Part shown: piece by piece, positions 6,442 through 13,502 of the stretch
How the letters are laid out: each line of letters begins with the position of its first letter
Position numbering within the stretch: the first letter of the stretch is position 1
IMG/VR virus record: IMGVR_UViG_3300046804_003463
Span: 1-64,000 of that record
From: a virus
Reading direction: 5' to 3' (one strand)
Length of the DNA stretch: 64,000 nt
Made by a program: the position numbers and the translations under genes
Notes under the pieces: generated by a model
What the model was told of the DNA's origin: nothing
The model's database searches: none
Seen by the model: the letters and a program-made list of their open reading frames with translations, nothing else

Positions 6442-6641
6442 ATAGTCTCCGTTATATCTTTATTCAGCAACTTAGCCCATCGCTTATGGAATTGTGCTAT
6501 ATCCGTCATCACCTTATGGGGGTGCTGTCCGTATATAAACGCTATCATGGCTAGTTCAGCGGCACCGTCACCATCTACTGTTATCATTTTAGCAGCCATC
6601 TCTATGGCGTCCTGATAGGTTTTGGTGCGGAATTTAGGCAT
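6438..6641 (-). CDS. hypothetical protein, 67 aa
   Basis: The start MPKFRTKTYQDAIEMAAK overlaps the previous stop (TGATG). All-helical prediction from heptad-like leucines and alanines; no known family. Confidence 0.72.
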   Translation of the reverse strand: MPKFRTKTYQDAIEMAAKMITVDGDGAAELAMIAFIYGQHPHKVMTDIAQFHKRWAKLLNKDITETI

Positions 6642-6799
6642 CAATACACCTCACGCTCATATATGTCAAACTCATCTATAGTACCGTCCTCTACTAGTTG
6701 CTCACCGTAGGCTAAGGCATTGTTATAGTCTCCAAATACACGTAGCACGGTATCACCCTCATATGGTATCACTTCAACGACAATAAAAACTTTGTTCAT
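6641..6799 (-). CDS. hypothetical protein, 52 aa
   Basis: MNKVFIVVEVIPYEGDTVLRVFGDYNNALAYGEQL (shown in part: MNKVFIVVEVIPYEG) follows GAGGAGTTATCAAA and promoter P5. The pattern of a strand, loop and YGE helix recalls small phage proteins; function unknown. Confidence 0.72.
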   Translation of the reverse strand: MNKVFIVVEVIPYEGDTVLRVFGDYNNALAYGEQLVEDGTIDEFDIYEREVY

Positions 6800-6836
6800 T
6801 TTGATAACTCCTCGTTTTCTCTCTCAGTATGGTGTA

Positions 6837-6865
6837 ATTATAGCCGGAGTGCAGGAGATTGTCAA
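6837..6865 (-). promoter_or_regulatory. early sigma-70-type promoter P5
   Basis: TTGACA, 17-bp spacer ending TCCGGC, TATAAT: perfect consensus in a short gap before the 52-aa gene. Confidence 0.87.
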
Positions 6866-6868
6866 CGG

Positions 6869-6955
6869 TTATTTTGTTGTCAATTTGAGTACAACATAGC
6901 GAATTATCAAACCGATAACAACACCGAAACAAAGGTAAAAAAGATCCATTATCAT
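6869..6955 (-). CDS. 28-aa membrane peptide
   Basis: The ATG overlaps the stop of the MazG-like gene. One helix (LFYLCFGVVIGLIIRYVV) with a short basic tail. A second ATG two codons in is also possible. Confidence 0.55.
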   Translation of the reverse strand: MIMDLFYLCFGVVIGLIIRYVVLKLTTK

Positions 6956-7200
6956 AATGGTATGTTACTCCAGGTCTTGAGCTTTTGGCGCTTATCTTTG
7001 GAGTGGAGCTGGATTCTTGTCTCATCTACCAGCTGGTGTTCAATGCACAGGTCAATCATACACTGTAGGTCACCTAGTTCTTGTTCTAGTCTTTTGATGT
7101 TATCTGAGTGGTGTCCAAAGCGGTGTATCTTTGAGGCTATCTGAATTACTTCAGCGGCTTCTTCCTGTAGTATCGTCAGAATCTCGGTCGTGGTGTTCAT
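6952..7200 (-). CDS. MazG-like nucleotide pyrophosphohydrolase-type protein, 82 aa
   Basis: The order LQEEAAEVIQIASKI-HRFG, then LEQELGDLQCMIDLC, is the EExxE plus ELGD helix pair of the all-alpha NTP pyrophosphatase superfamily, where these acids bind Mg. At 82 aa it is a minimal one-domain form. Likely role: hydrolysis of non-canonical or alarmone nucleotides during infection; the substrate is not visible from sequence. Confidence 0.72.
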   Translation of the reverse strand: MNTTTEILTILQEEAAEVIQIASKIHRFGHHSDNIKRLEQELGDLQCMIDLCIEHQLVDETRIQLHSKDKRQKLKTWSNIPL

Positions 7201-7370
7201 GGGCTATACTTTGCATCGGCAATGATCAATGCACCAAGGATAATCCATAGAATGCCCCATACAGGAAAGCCAAGGGCAAGGTCAGCAAGTCCGTTTAGTA
7301 CATTAATGCTACCGATTGTATAGCCGATAGGTCTACGGTACTTCATTATTTTTTCATACAATGTTTTCAT
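7197..7370 (-). CDS. membrane protein, 57 aa
   Basis: The stop overlaps the next ATG. A basic N-terminus (MKYRRP) is followed by two hydrophobic stretches, about residues 16-36 and 37-51 (FPVWGILWIILGALIIA). Unknown role. Confidence 0.65.
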   Translation of the reverse strand: MKTLYEKIMKYRRPIGYTIGSINVLNGLADLALGFPVWGILWIILGALIIADAKYSP

Positions 7371-7371
7371 A

Positions 7372-7728
7372 TTATGCTCCGTTGGGTGATCCGAACATCA
7401 TGCTTAGTACACTCGGTTCGGGTGTATTGTTTTGTCCATGCTTTGCTACCATGATGCCAAGGTCGACGACTCGTTGAAACTTGGCTTTGTCTTTACATGC
7501 GACCTGTAGTTGAAATAGTATATCGGCTATATCTGGTCGGTCTTTCCATGTACCAATACAGATACCGTTGGGATTGACTTGACCTTTGAATACATCACAG
7601 TGACCAACCCAACAGAAATTGGTGTCACGGTATCGGTCACTTTCTACACTTTTCAGTACAAAATCGTTAAACTCTTTTTTTGTACCGGCAATGACATATA
7701 ATACTGTCCACACGTAACGATACCTCAT
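7372..7728 (-). CDS. hypothetical protein, 118 aa, paralogue of 10758-10997
   Basis: LYVIAGTKKEFNDFV, a central CWVGHCDVFKG and ICIGTWKDRPDIADI align with LYVVAGNQEEYDDFV, VVSADVLRG and FYIGSYQERNDWPEI of the second copy 3 kb away. It is linked to its neighbours by ATGA overlaps. No function known. Confidence 0.78.
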   Translation of the reverse strand: MRYRYVWTVLYVIAGTKKEFNDFVLKSVESDRYRDTNFCWVGHCDVFKGQVNPNGICIGTWKDRPDIADILFQLQVACKDKAKFQRVVDLGIMVAKHGQNNTPEPSVLSMMFGSPNGA

Positions 7729-7907
7729 TTCGTTAGATCGTTATACATCCACTCATATTCACGGAGGCGATCAATTTCATTCGCTGCCTCTTCCAGCAGG
7801 TCGGCAATACGGTCGGGTTTGTTTTCTTGTACAGACTTGCGGTCGGGTATCTGGCGGCGTATCTCAGCCCGTTTTCGCAGTCGGTACACCAGGTCTTGGT
7901 CGTTCAT
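7725..7907 (-). CDS. hypothetical protein, 60 aa
   Basis: Charged helical protein (MNDQDLVYRLRKRAEIRRQ, then LLEEAANEIDRLREYEWMY), coiled-coil-like. The C-terminal ADLLEEAANEIDRLR pattern is common in phage early proteins. Unknown role. Confidence 0.75.
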   Translation of the reverse strand: MNDQDLVYRLRKRAEIRRQIPDRKSVQENKPDRIADLLEEAANEIDRLREYEWMYNDLTK

Positions 7908-8125
7908 TGGTTAACTCCGAAATGTTTTAGAATCTTATCAGCACAATAATGGCCATCCATCCCTTTGTCACCTAGTTCTTCACATATACCTAAGCATTCA
8001 TTGACAATCAACTCGGCGAACTTTTCTGTCCATAGTCGTTGCTTTTCTTCATATGATTCTTTGTAGTGTTCATTGCCCACATAAAAATCACAATGTTCAG
8101 CCAGTTCTCGGATTCGGTCATTCAT
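7904..8125 (-). CDS. conserved phage protein, 73 aa
   Basis: MNDRIRELAEHC followed by EKFAELIVNECLGICEELGD is a frequent architecture in tailed-phage early regions (a helical protein with FAELIV-ECL). Function unknown. Confidence 0.8.
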   Translation of the reverse strand: MNDRIRELAEHCDFYVGNEHYKESYEEKQRLWTEKFAELIVNECLGICEELGDKGMDGHYCADKILKHFGVNQ

Positions 8126-8134
8126 TTTATATAC

Positions 8135-8305
8135 TCAGTTCTTATCTACTGGCACACCAATGATTGTACACTGTACATTGCGTGGCAGTGTTTTTTCACA
8201 CTCGGTTAGTGCTTTTCTTTCAGCAGATTTTCCAGTGTCATAGCCCAGAAGACCGCCTATAAACAAAGCAAAAATTACAACAAAAAGTCCAAATACATTT
8301 TCCAT
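8135..8305 (-). CDS. membrane-anchored small protein, 56 aa
   Basis: AAGGAGTGA precedes two adjacent ATGs. Residues 4-24 form one helix, followed by a tail with two cysteines (LTECEKTLPRNVQCTI), arranged like a periplasmic disulfide micro-domain. Unknown role. Confidence 0.65.
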   Translation of the reverse strand: MENVFGLFVVIFALFIGGLLGYDTGKSAERKALTECEKTLPRNVQCTIIGVPVDKN

Positions 8306-8574
8306 CATTCACTCCTTGGTAAATTATATTGTCGGGTATACTGGCTCGTCACTGAGCCGTGGATTGGTGGTGCTTCATATTGTACATTAGATTCTACGGG
8401 CAAATCAAATGCCGCCCGTATGATTTTTTTGTCGGCTTGTGAACCGCATAGTTGGGCGCAGTGTTCAGCCACTCGTTTGACCAGTTCTTCAATTAGCACA
8501 ATTTGCTTGGTGTTGGTCAGGTATGCCATATCAATGCCGACCTCATCACAGTATTTTTGAGTATTCTTATTCAT
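8305..8574 (-). CDS. hypothetical protein, 89 aa
   Basis: Start MNKNTQKYCDEVG is coupled to the stop of the 27-aa peptide (ATGA); a longer frame exists but would overlap it completely. Middle helix IVLIEELVKRVAEHCAQLC. Family not recognised. Confidence 0.7.
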   Translation of the reverse strand: MNKNTQKYCDEVGIDMAYLTNTKQIVLIEELVKRVAEHCAQLCGSQADKKIIRAAFDLPVESNVQYEAPPIHGSVTSQYTRQYNLPRSE

Positions 8575-8654
8575 AGCGGTGTCTTGTGAAATAGGTACAG
8601 ACATATGCAAATCGCCAGCATAAAGCCGGCGTACCAGAAGTGGTCAAATTTCAT
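8571..8654 (-). CDS. 27-aa membrane peptide
   Basis: MKFDHFWYAGFMLAICICLY is one hydrophobic helix; the stop overlaps the next ATG. No clear ribosome site. Confidence 0.45.
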   Translation of the reverse strand: MKFDHFWYAGFMLAICICLYLFHKTPL

Positions 8655-8676
8655 TTTTTGAGCATTTTTGACTGGT

Positions 8677-8871
8677 TTAATTCAATTTCAATGCTCTGGC
8701 AGCAGATTTATTTGCTTCAGAGAATGCATAGTCATTGGACAGGCTATTGTAGCCGTCATAGAATTTCCACTCACCGTTGACCAGTCGTTCTACCTTTACA
8801 TCATACAGTACATCAAACGGACTGCCATCATGCACAATCCGCACGGTACCAAAATCTTTCGCAATATACAT
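8677..8871 (-). CDS. hypothetical protein, 64 aa
   Basis: Beta-rich small protein (GTVRIVHDGSPFDVLYDVKV), ending in an ANKSAARALKLN helix. Overlaps the upstream gene by one base. Not recognised. Confidence 0.7.
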   Translation of the reverse strand: MYIAKDFGTVRIVHDGSPFDVLYDVKVERLVNGEWKFYDGYNSLSNDYAFSEANKSAARALKLN

Positions 8872-9077
8872 TATAAAACCCCCGCTATCTCTTTTGCATC
8901 AAGAATAATTGACTCACGTACCGCACCAAATACTTTGATTGGTCGGCTAAGTGTAACATGATGGGACATACCACCACCGTATTTTACACGACTCAGGTAC
9001 ACAGTGCCCGATACGGGATACTCACCCATATACATACCGACGATACGCTTACCGTCAAGAAAAGATTCACCGATCAT
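8871..9077 (-). CDS. hypothetical protein, 68 aa
   Basis: Beta-rich (SGTVYLSRVKYGGGMSHHVT); ATGA overlap with its upstream gene. Family not recognised. Confidence 0.7.
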   Translation of the reverse strand: MIGESFLDGKRIVGMYMGEYPVSGTVYLSRVKYGGGMSHHVTLSRPIKVFGAVRESIILDAKEIAGVL

Positions 9078-9253
9078 ACAGCCTCCACAGGAGCAAACAT
9101 TTTAGCACCCTCACGCATAAAGTTTTTCAACTCACGGCGCACCTCAGAAGGAAACTCGTCCTCATATTCTAAAATAAAAGCAATTGCCTCAAGGGTTTTG
9201 TACCCACGTGCAATCCGAATAGATTCAACTTCAGCCATTAGATTCTTAAACAT
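9074..9253 (-). CDS. hypothetical protein, 59 aa
   Basis: First gene after promoter P6. GGAGATGTCAA sets the start at MFKNLMAEVESIRIARGYK. Mostly helical, acidic. Not recognised. Confidence 0.74.
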   Translation of the reverse strand: MFKNLMAEVESIRIARGYKTLEAIAFILEYEDEFPSEVRRELKNFMREGAKMFAPVEAV

Positions 9254-9285
9254 TTGACATCTCCAAATCAACTCATCACAGTGTT

Positions 9286-9314
9286 ATTATGGCGGAAAGT
9301 CAGGGGTTTGTCAA
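9286..9314 (-). promoter_or_regulatory. early sigma-70-type promoter P6
   Basis: TTGACA, 17-bp spacer ending TTTCCGC, CATAAT, with a leader GTGATGAGTTGATTTGGAG very like that after P4. Confidence 0.84.
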
Positions 9315-9553
9315 GGGCTATTATTTGTTTCTAGATTGATAATTGATTTCTTTTTGATACAGACAAAGGAACCTTGCTTTTCTTGAAACAAGATACCGTT
9401 GCGATTTTGACAAGCCTCTTCGGCAGCCTGGAATTGGCTACGGACTACATTGTAACCCGTAATTGCTACCAGTACACAAAAGGCATAAAAGGAATACAGT
9501 ACGACATATTCCCAATTAATTCTCTGTAATAGGAGGTTGATTCTCGTTTTCAT
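9311..9553 (-). CDS. membrane protein with periplasmic tail, 80 aa
   Basis: One helix at about residues 15-36 (YVVLYSFYAFCVLVAITGY), then an alpha-helical tail with two cysteines (EEACQNRNG, SFVCIKKK). It overlaps the upstream membrane gene by 38 bases. Together the pair may form a membrane complex. Confidence 0.65.
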   Translation of the reverse strand: MKTRINLLLQRINWEYVVLYSFYAFCVLVAITGYNVVRSQFQAAEEACQNRNGILFQEKQGSFVCIKKKSIINLETNNSP

Positions 9554-9785
9554 TTCCACTCACGCAAACATCACCAATAAAAATATAAACATTTGAATCT
9601 ATAGACTTTTGTGCATACAATTGATTATTATAGCACAGATATGGATCTTTGTATCGTTGCGCTGCATAGTATACCACATAACCTATGCCAGCTAAAATCA
9701 TCAGTATTGGAATGTACTTGATATACTTGACCAGTTCAGGCATCATGCCTAACAACTTGGGCAGTATTTCCAACAACTGTTTCAC
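9516..9785 (-). CDS. membrane protein, 89 aa
   Basis: An amphipathic N-terminus (LLEILPKLLGMMPELVKYI) is followed by a helix at about 24-41 and a tail with a Cys pair (YLCYNNQ, GDVCVSG). Unknown function. Confidence 0.67.
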   Translation of the reverse strand: MKQLLEILPKLLGMMPELVKYIKYIPILMILAGIGYVVYYAAQRYKDPYLCYNNQLYAQKSIDSNVYIFIGDVCVSGNENENQPPITEN

Positions 9786-10000
9786 TTCACTTTACCTTTG
9801 TTCTTTACGGCTTCTGATAGCATACCTCTGATTACCAGCAATACACGATTTTTTTCTCTTTCGGTCAAATGTCTAACCAACATAAGTTTATCGTCATAAG
9901 ATTTTGCATTGTCTAGGAATTCTTGTGGTACTGCTAGTTTTTTCTTTTTGGGTTTGAACTTTTTGAGTTTTTCTTTTGGGTCTTCTGTATCGTTAGACAT
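9782..10000 (-). CDS. basic hypothetical protein, 72 aa
   Basis: Lys-rich N-terminus (KEKLKKFKPKKKKLAVPQEF) then LTEREKNRVLLVIRGMLSEA. ATGA overlap with the next gene. Not recognised. Confidence 0.7.
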   Translation of the reverse strand: MSNDTEDPKEKLKKFKPKKKKLAVPQEFLDNAKSYDDKLMLVRHLTEREKNRVLLVIRGMLSEAVKNKGKVK

Positions 10001-10039
10001 GATGGCCTTGATTGGATTATCACCGAATCATGCCACTAT

Positions 10040-10279
10040 TTATTCTATACAGTCTTTCATCTCACGCCAATAGTTTCGCTCTGCCCAATGCACAATACAC
10101 CAATCTTCAATGCATTGCTCTGAAGTAAGTTTTTCATCAGGTTGCCCACTGTCAACCATTTTTAAAAACCAGTGGAACCAGTATTGGTCTAGAATCTCTT
10201 TTTCTGATAATGTTTCCCAATGATTATATTCATGACCTGATTCTGTTACATCGGGATAAACGATGGTGTAGTATTTCAT
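10040..10279 (-). CDS. conserved phage protein, 79 aa
   Basis: Starts MKYYTIVYPDVTESG at an ATG overlapping the previous stop. The WFHWFLKMV and CIEDWCIVHWAE motifs match a widespread phage early hypothetical rich in Trp and Cys. No function known. Confidence 0.83.
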   Translation of the reverse strand: MKYYTIVYPDVTESGHEYNHWETLSEKEILDQYWFHWFLKMVDSGQPDEKLTSEQCIEDWCIVHWAERNYWREMKDCIE

Positions 10280-10509
10280 CAAATGCTTTCGGGTACAGTA
10301 ACTACAAAACCTGGCTTTGTTACCCACAGTTTACCATATCTACCACATAATCCATTACGATCAGGACCACCTAGTCGCATACTACGACAGGTTTCCCTTG
10401 AATGCTCACCGTAGATAGGGTCATCATATTTCAAGGCTTCTGGATGTAAGCAAAAAGCCTCTTTGTCAGAGGCTTCTTCAAAAAATTTACAATCTTTACA
10501 TAGTTTCAT
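10279..10509 (-). CDS. cysteine-rich conserved phage protein, 76 aa
   Basis: The pattern CKDCKFF, FCLHPEA, TCRSMR and GLCGRYGKLW gives six cysteines that probably bind zinc. This is a familiar phage hypothetical family. Operon-linked by one-base overlaps. Confidence 0.83.
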   Translation of the reverse strand: MKLCKDCKFFEEASDKEAFCLHPEALKYDDPIYGEHSRETCRSMRLGGPDRNGLCGRYGKLWVTKPGFVVTVPESI

Positions 10510-10697
10510 TACATTTCGCCATAAGCAATCGCATCAAGGTCATACGAATGAGCCGCATACATCATCGCCTCATGTTCAGCAAATAATGCGTCCAACATAG
10601 CCTCACATTCATCATCAACATAATCAGTCAAAGTAGCCTCAGCAATTTCCATTGCTAATTCGTTAATCATATCTTCATCAACAGCAGGACCAGCCAT
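10509..10697 (-). CDS. acidic small protein, 62 aa
   Basis: GGAGGTTGTG sets the start at MAGPAVDEDM just after promoter P7. Very acidic helical product (VDDECEAMLDALFAEHEAMM); could mimic DNA charge, but that is speculation. Confidence 0.73.
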   Translation of the reverse strand: MAGPAVDEDMINELAMEIAEATLTDYVDDECEAMLDALFAEHEAMMYAAHSYDLDAIAYGEM

Positions 10698-10727
10698 CAC
10701 AACCTCCATATCAACTCAAGAAATAAT

Positions 10728-10756
10728 AGTATATCAGCAATTACAAACTTTGTCAA
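10728..10756 (-). promoter_or_regulatory. early sigma-70-type promoter P7
   Basis: TTGACA, 17-bp spacer, TATACT, followed by the GGAGGTTGTGATG leader. Confidence 0.82.
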
Positions 10757-10757
10757 G

Positions 10758-10997
10758 TCAGCCACCTTTGGCTTTTATCGTTTTGATAACGGTATCAATC
10801 TCAGGCCAGTCGTTGCGTTCTTGATAACTACCAATGTAGAACCCACGAATAGCATCCAACCCACGCAAAACATCGGCGCTGACAACATACCGAAAATCAT
10901 AATCATGACCTCTCATTCGTTTACGAATTACAAAATCGTCGTATTCTTCCTGATTGCCCGCCACGACATATAGCGGACCAAGTTTAGTCTTCTGCAT
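10758..10997 (-). CDS. hypothetical protein, 79 aa, paralogue of 7372-7728
   Basis: Starts MQKTKLGPLYVVAGNQEEY inside the end of the upstream gene. Shares the LYV-AG-E--DFV and GFYIGSYQERNDWP blocks with its larger paralogue. Function unknown. Confidence 0.77.
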   Translation of the reverse strand: MQKTKLGPLYVVAGNQEEYDDFVIRKRMRGHDYDFRYVVSADVLRGLDAIRGFYIGSYQERNDWPEIDTVIKTIKAKGG

Positions 10998-11211
10998 CCA
11001 TTTTCTCAAAGATTAACATCTTAGCGATATTGATATATTGACGGGCACGATTTTTGTCGTTAAACTCAATCAATTCTTGTGCATCAGACAAATATGATGC
11101 AATCACCATACCAATGCCAGACATTTTAAATGTAAGCGAATCTTCAATCATTTCAAGAATTTCTGCCTTAGGTGAACCATAGGCTTGCATTTCCCATTCA
11201 AGTTTATTCAT
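10984..11211 (-). CDS. hypothetical protein, 75 aa
   Basis: Start MNKLEWEMQAYGSPKAEIL overlaps the previous stop. Helical, with a hydrophobic centre FKMSGIGMVIASYLSDAQ. Not recognised. Confidence 0.72.
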   Translation of the reverse strand: MNKLEWEMQAYGSPKAEILEMIEDSLTFKMSGIGMVIASYLSDAQELIEFNDKNRARQYINIAKMLIFEKMDAED

Positions 11212-11405
11212 CACACACCCTCCAGTGCTTCGTAGACATATTCTTTCACTGCGGTATCAGTCGCTTCACCGAAACCATCTACAGTGGCAATATCAAACAG
11301 AATATCTAAAACTTCATCAAATGACCAACCAAGTTCTTTTGCAGCAATTACAATCCCGTCAATCACACGATTGCCGTTATCTGTAAACATACCATAATGT
11401 TTCAT
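11211..11405 (-). CDS. hypothetical protein, 64 aa
   Basis: GGAGATTGTG sets the start at MKHYGMFTDNGNRVIDGIV. Helical acidic protein. Not recognised. Confidence 0.73.
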   Translation of the reverse strand: MKHYGMFTDNGNRVIDGIVIAAKELGWSFDEVLDILFDIATVDGFGEATDTAVKEYVYEALEGV

Positions 11406-11416
11406 CACAATCTCCA

Positions 11417-11701
11417 TCATTTAAAAACAATCAACGCCAACAGTATGCTGTTAAAGAAGAAACCAACAGCGTTACTAATTATGTATAACTTATCGTTCCT
11501 ACCCAATGCACGAACCAGAAACAGAAACAAACCGCCCCAGACCATCAACACCATGCTCAATGGTGGCAACTTATCGCTGTAACCGAGAATCACACCCAAA
11601 CTAGTTGGCAGAGTAGCAGCATGAATCATAACCATACCGACCCAGCCACAAGCCTCACTCAAATCAAACTTAACTGCTTTCTTAACCATTTCGTAACTCA
11701 C
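11417..11701 (-). CDS. membrane protein, 94 aa
   Basis: Three hydrophobic segments: about 20-38, 45-62 and 74-93. The first codon is GTG; an ATG four codons later is an alternative start. First gene after promoter P8. Unknown role. Confidence 0.7.
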   Translation of the reverse strand: MSYEMVKKAVKFDLSEACGWVGMVMIHAATLPTSLGVILGYSDKLPPLSMVLMVWGGLFLFLVRALGRNDKLYIISNAVGFFFNSILLALIVFK

Positions 11702-11718
11702 TTTCTCATCACATGGTT

Positions 11719-11747
11719 AGTATGGCGGAAAGCGGTCAGATTGTCAA
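11719..11747 (-). promoter_or_regulatory. early sigma-70-type promoter P8
   Basis: TTGACA, 17-bp spacer ending TTTCCGC, CATACT. The spacer and leader (GTGATGAG) resemble P4 and P6. Confidence 0.8.
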
Positions 11748-11823
11748 GCGTTTTATCTGCTAGGAGCCTGTCTTTTGCGCCAAAGTGATTTCTTTTTGAT
11801 AACTTTTGTGTCAACCGGTGTTG

Positions 11824-12174
11824 TCATCCTTGCATCTTTCTTATCAATTTTACATCGGAATCGGGGGTCACGTAGATTCTTGCACGAATGATAACTTCAT
11901 CTTTCGCATAATCTTGCTGTTTTGTAAACTCTATACACTTGTTGTCCATGATTTCACGTACTATCAATGAAATCAATCGATTTTTCAACTCAAGGTCATC
12001 CATTTGCTCGGCTTCATACGGTGACATTGATAATGAGGCTGTCAGCATTTTGCCTTGAATAATATAATCAATTGAATTTATTGGTGGTATTGTAGTGTTG
12101 GTGCTTATAGGAATACTGGACGGTATTGTTGACATGTTTTGAATAATGCTATCATAACCATGTAATGTACTCAT
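11824..12174 (-). CDS. hypothetical protein, 116 aa
   Basis: GGAGATATT precedes the ATG. A Ser/Thr/Ile-rich N-terminus (STIPSSIPISTNTTIPP) is followed by an alpha/beta half (LKNRLISLIVREIMDN, DEVIIRARIYVTPDSDVK) resembling small phage virion or accessory proteins. Function unknown. Confidence 0.75.
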   Translation of the reverse strand: MSTLHGYDSIIQNMSTIPSSIPISTNTTIPPINSIDYIIQGKMLTASLSMSPYEAEQMDDLELKNRLISLIVREIMDNKCIEFTKQQDYAKDEVIIRARIYVTPDSDVKLIRKMQG

Positions 12175-12193
12175 AATATCTCCATAGTAAATT

Positions 12194-12268
12194 TGGCACG
12201 GCTAGCAGGAATCGAACCCACATTCGTTCTTTAGAAGAGAACTGTATTATCCATTATACGATAGCCGC
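12194..12268 (-). tRNA. tRNA-Arg (anticodon TCT)
   Basis: Acceptor stem GCGGCTA/TAGCCGT, anticodon loop CTTCTAA, discriminator G, CCA encoded. It lies alone between protein genes, 12 kb from the tRNA cluster. It reads AGA, a codon that AT-rich phages use more than many hosts do. Confidence 0.94.
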
Positions 12269-12457
12269 TTAATAATTTTTCAGAAAAACGCACCTTGGGC
12301 TTACACGATAACCATTCATATGCCACTGTTCTTTTACACGGTCACGTTCTTTGTAGCATTGCTCAAGGCTAGATTGTGGTGCCTGTATCACACCTTTGCT
12401 TTGCACCAATGAAGTATTAGGTTGTATCATGTACAGGCTAATAAACAAAATCCACAT
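12269..12457 (-). CDS. small membrane/exported protein, 62 aa
   Basis: Hydrophobic N-terminus MWILFISLYMI, then a helical mature part with two cysteines 24 residues apart (LEQCYKERD, SPRCVFLK). It looks like a diverged relative of the 18711-18896 product, which has MWLMILIAV, QQCEQTLQ and GKCVRK. Overlaps the upstream gene by one base. Confidence 0.68.
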   Translation of the reverse strand: MWILFISLYMIQPNTSLVQSKGVIQAPQSSLEQCYKERDRVKEQWHMNGYRVSPRCVFLKNY

Positions 12458-13167
12458 TAGTAACCACCCGATAAATTTTCTGGTCGTGGTTCTGTACGCT
12501 GTGGTGCAGAATCGTCTTGCTCTTTCAAATGTAAGCCAGTCAAACTATGCTCATCACCAACATAACCTTTTAAGAATGTATTGATAGCGATACTTACTCT
12601 GGTATCACTACTCGTTGTTTGTTCTACCATATGTGTCAGATATGATGGAAAGATAACAACATCACCTGTGCCCACAGAAAACCACCATGATGATGAATTA
12701 TATGTGTTGAAGTTTTCTGTAGGCAACTCTATGCGATTATACCCCTCTTTGTAAAATGTGATGCGATCTTTTTCACGCTCTGTGCTAATGTAAATGCATC
12801 CAGATAGCCAACTATTCGGATGTGCATGTCTATGGTGATACTGTCCAGGTTTTGTGTAATTCATCCACGACTGCGTAATATAAGTTTCTACTGGATATTT
12901 TGGTGCATATACTGCTCTCATGAAATAATCCAGATGATACTGGTAGTATTGCTTTATTTCTTTCATTGTCGGATGTTCTAACACATAGCGATCAGAACTC
13001 GTTGTGTTACCAGAGTTTTGTGTCGTAGATTCGGCAGTTTTTTCAAAGAATTTTTTCTCCTCTTTGGTCCATTCACGATGAAACCTTGCAAATAGAATTG
13101 GTGTAGGAAATAACCCTTGAATTGTTGGATCCGGTATAATACTAATTGTGTTATTTTTCTTGCTCAT
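12457..13167 (-). CDS. 2OG-Fe(II) oxygenase-like protein, 236 aa
   Basis: Start MSKKNNTISIIP; longer ATGs upstream lack a reason. IQGLFPTPILFARF, then QYHHRHAHPNSWLSGCIYI and FPSYLTHMVEQTTSSDTRVS form the double-stranded beta-helix pattern of a phage/bacterial 2OG-Fe(II) oxygenase family, with His-x-His as the first metal pair, His of LTHMV as the distal ligand and Arg of TRVS as the 2OG anchor. T4-like aquatic phages often carry several such oxygenases; the substrate is unknown. Confidence 0.8.
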   Translation of the reverse strand: MSKKNNTISIIPDPTIQGLFPTPILFARFHREWTKEEKKFFEKTAESTTQNSGNTTSSDRYVLEHPTMKEIKQYYQYHLDYFMRAVYAPKYPVETYITQSWMNYTKPGQYHHRHAHPNSWLSGCIYISTEREKDRITFYKEGYNRIELPTENFNTYNSSSWWFSVGTGDVVIFPSYLTHMVEQTTSSDTRVSIAINTFLKGYVGDEHSLTGLHLKEQDDSAPQRTEPRPENLSGGY

Positions 13168-13312
13168 TTTCATCCCTATCAATATCTAACCACAAATAAC
13201 GTGCAGTGTCATCAATCACTCGTTGTGACCACATCTCTTCATTTTCTAGTACAGGCACATCATATTCTGGTGCCATCCAAGGCTTATTTGTATTTGCTTT
13301 CAAAGTATTCAT
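13151..13312 (-). CDS. hypothetical protein, 53 aa
   Basis: Overlaps the upstream gene by 29 bases and the oxygenase gene by 17. Acidic and Trp-rich (KPWMAPEYDVPVLENEEMW). An in-frame ATG at 13276 is an alternative start without overlap. Confidence 0.5.
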   Translation of the reverse strand: MNTLKANTNKPWMAPEYDVPVLENEEMWSQRVIDDTARYLWLDIDRDENEQEK

Positions 13313-13502
13313 TTACTTTATATTTTGCTTCTTCCATTGATTCTGCTATAACTTTTACCCATGCTATACCACCGGCAATTTCCATGTCAAATGGCACAGG
13401 ACCATTAAACTCAAACTCTTCGGGTATATTGATTTGTACTTCATATTCTTCAAGATTGCGTATGCGATTCATCACCGCATCAAACTCGGCTCGTCGTGTC
13501 AT
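13284..13502 (-). CDS. hypothetical protein, 72 aa
   Basis: Start chosen at MTRRAEFDAVM, seven bases after AGGAGA. Contains a beta segment YEVQINIPEEFEFNGPVP and a C-terminal WVKVIAESMEEAKYKV helix. Has its own promoter inside the preceding gene. Confidence 0.72.
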   Translation of the reverse strand: MTRRAEFDAVMNRIRNLEEYEVQINIPEEFEFNGPVPFDMEIAGGIAWVKVIAESMEEAKYKVNEYFESKYK

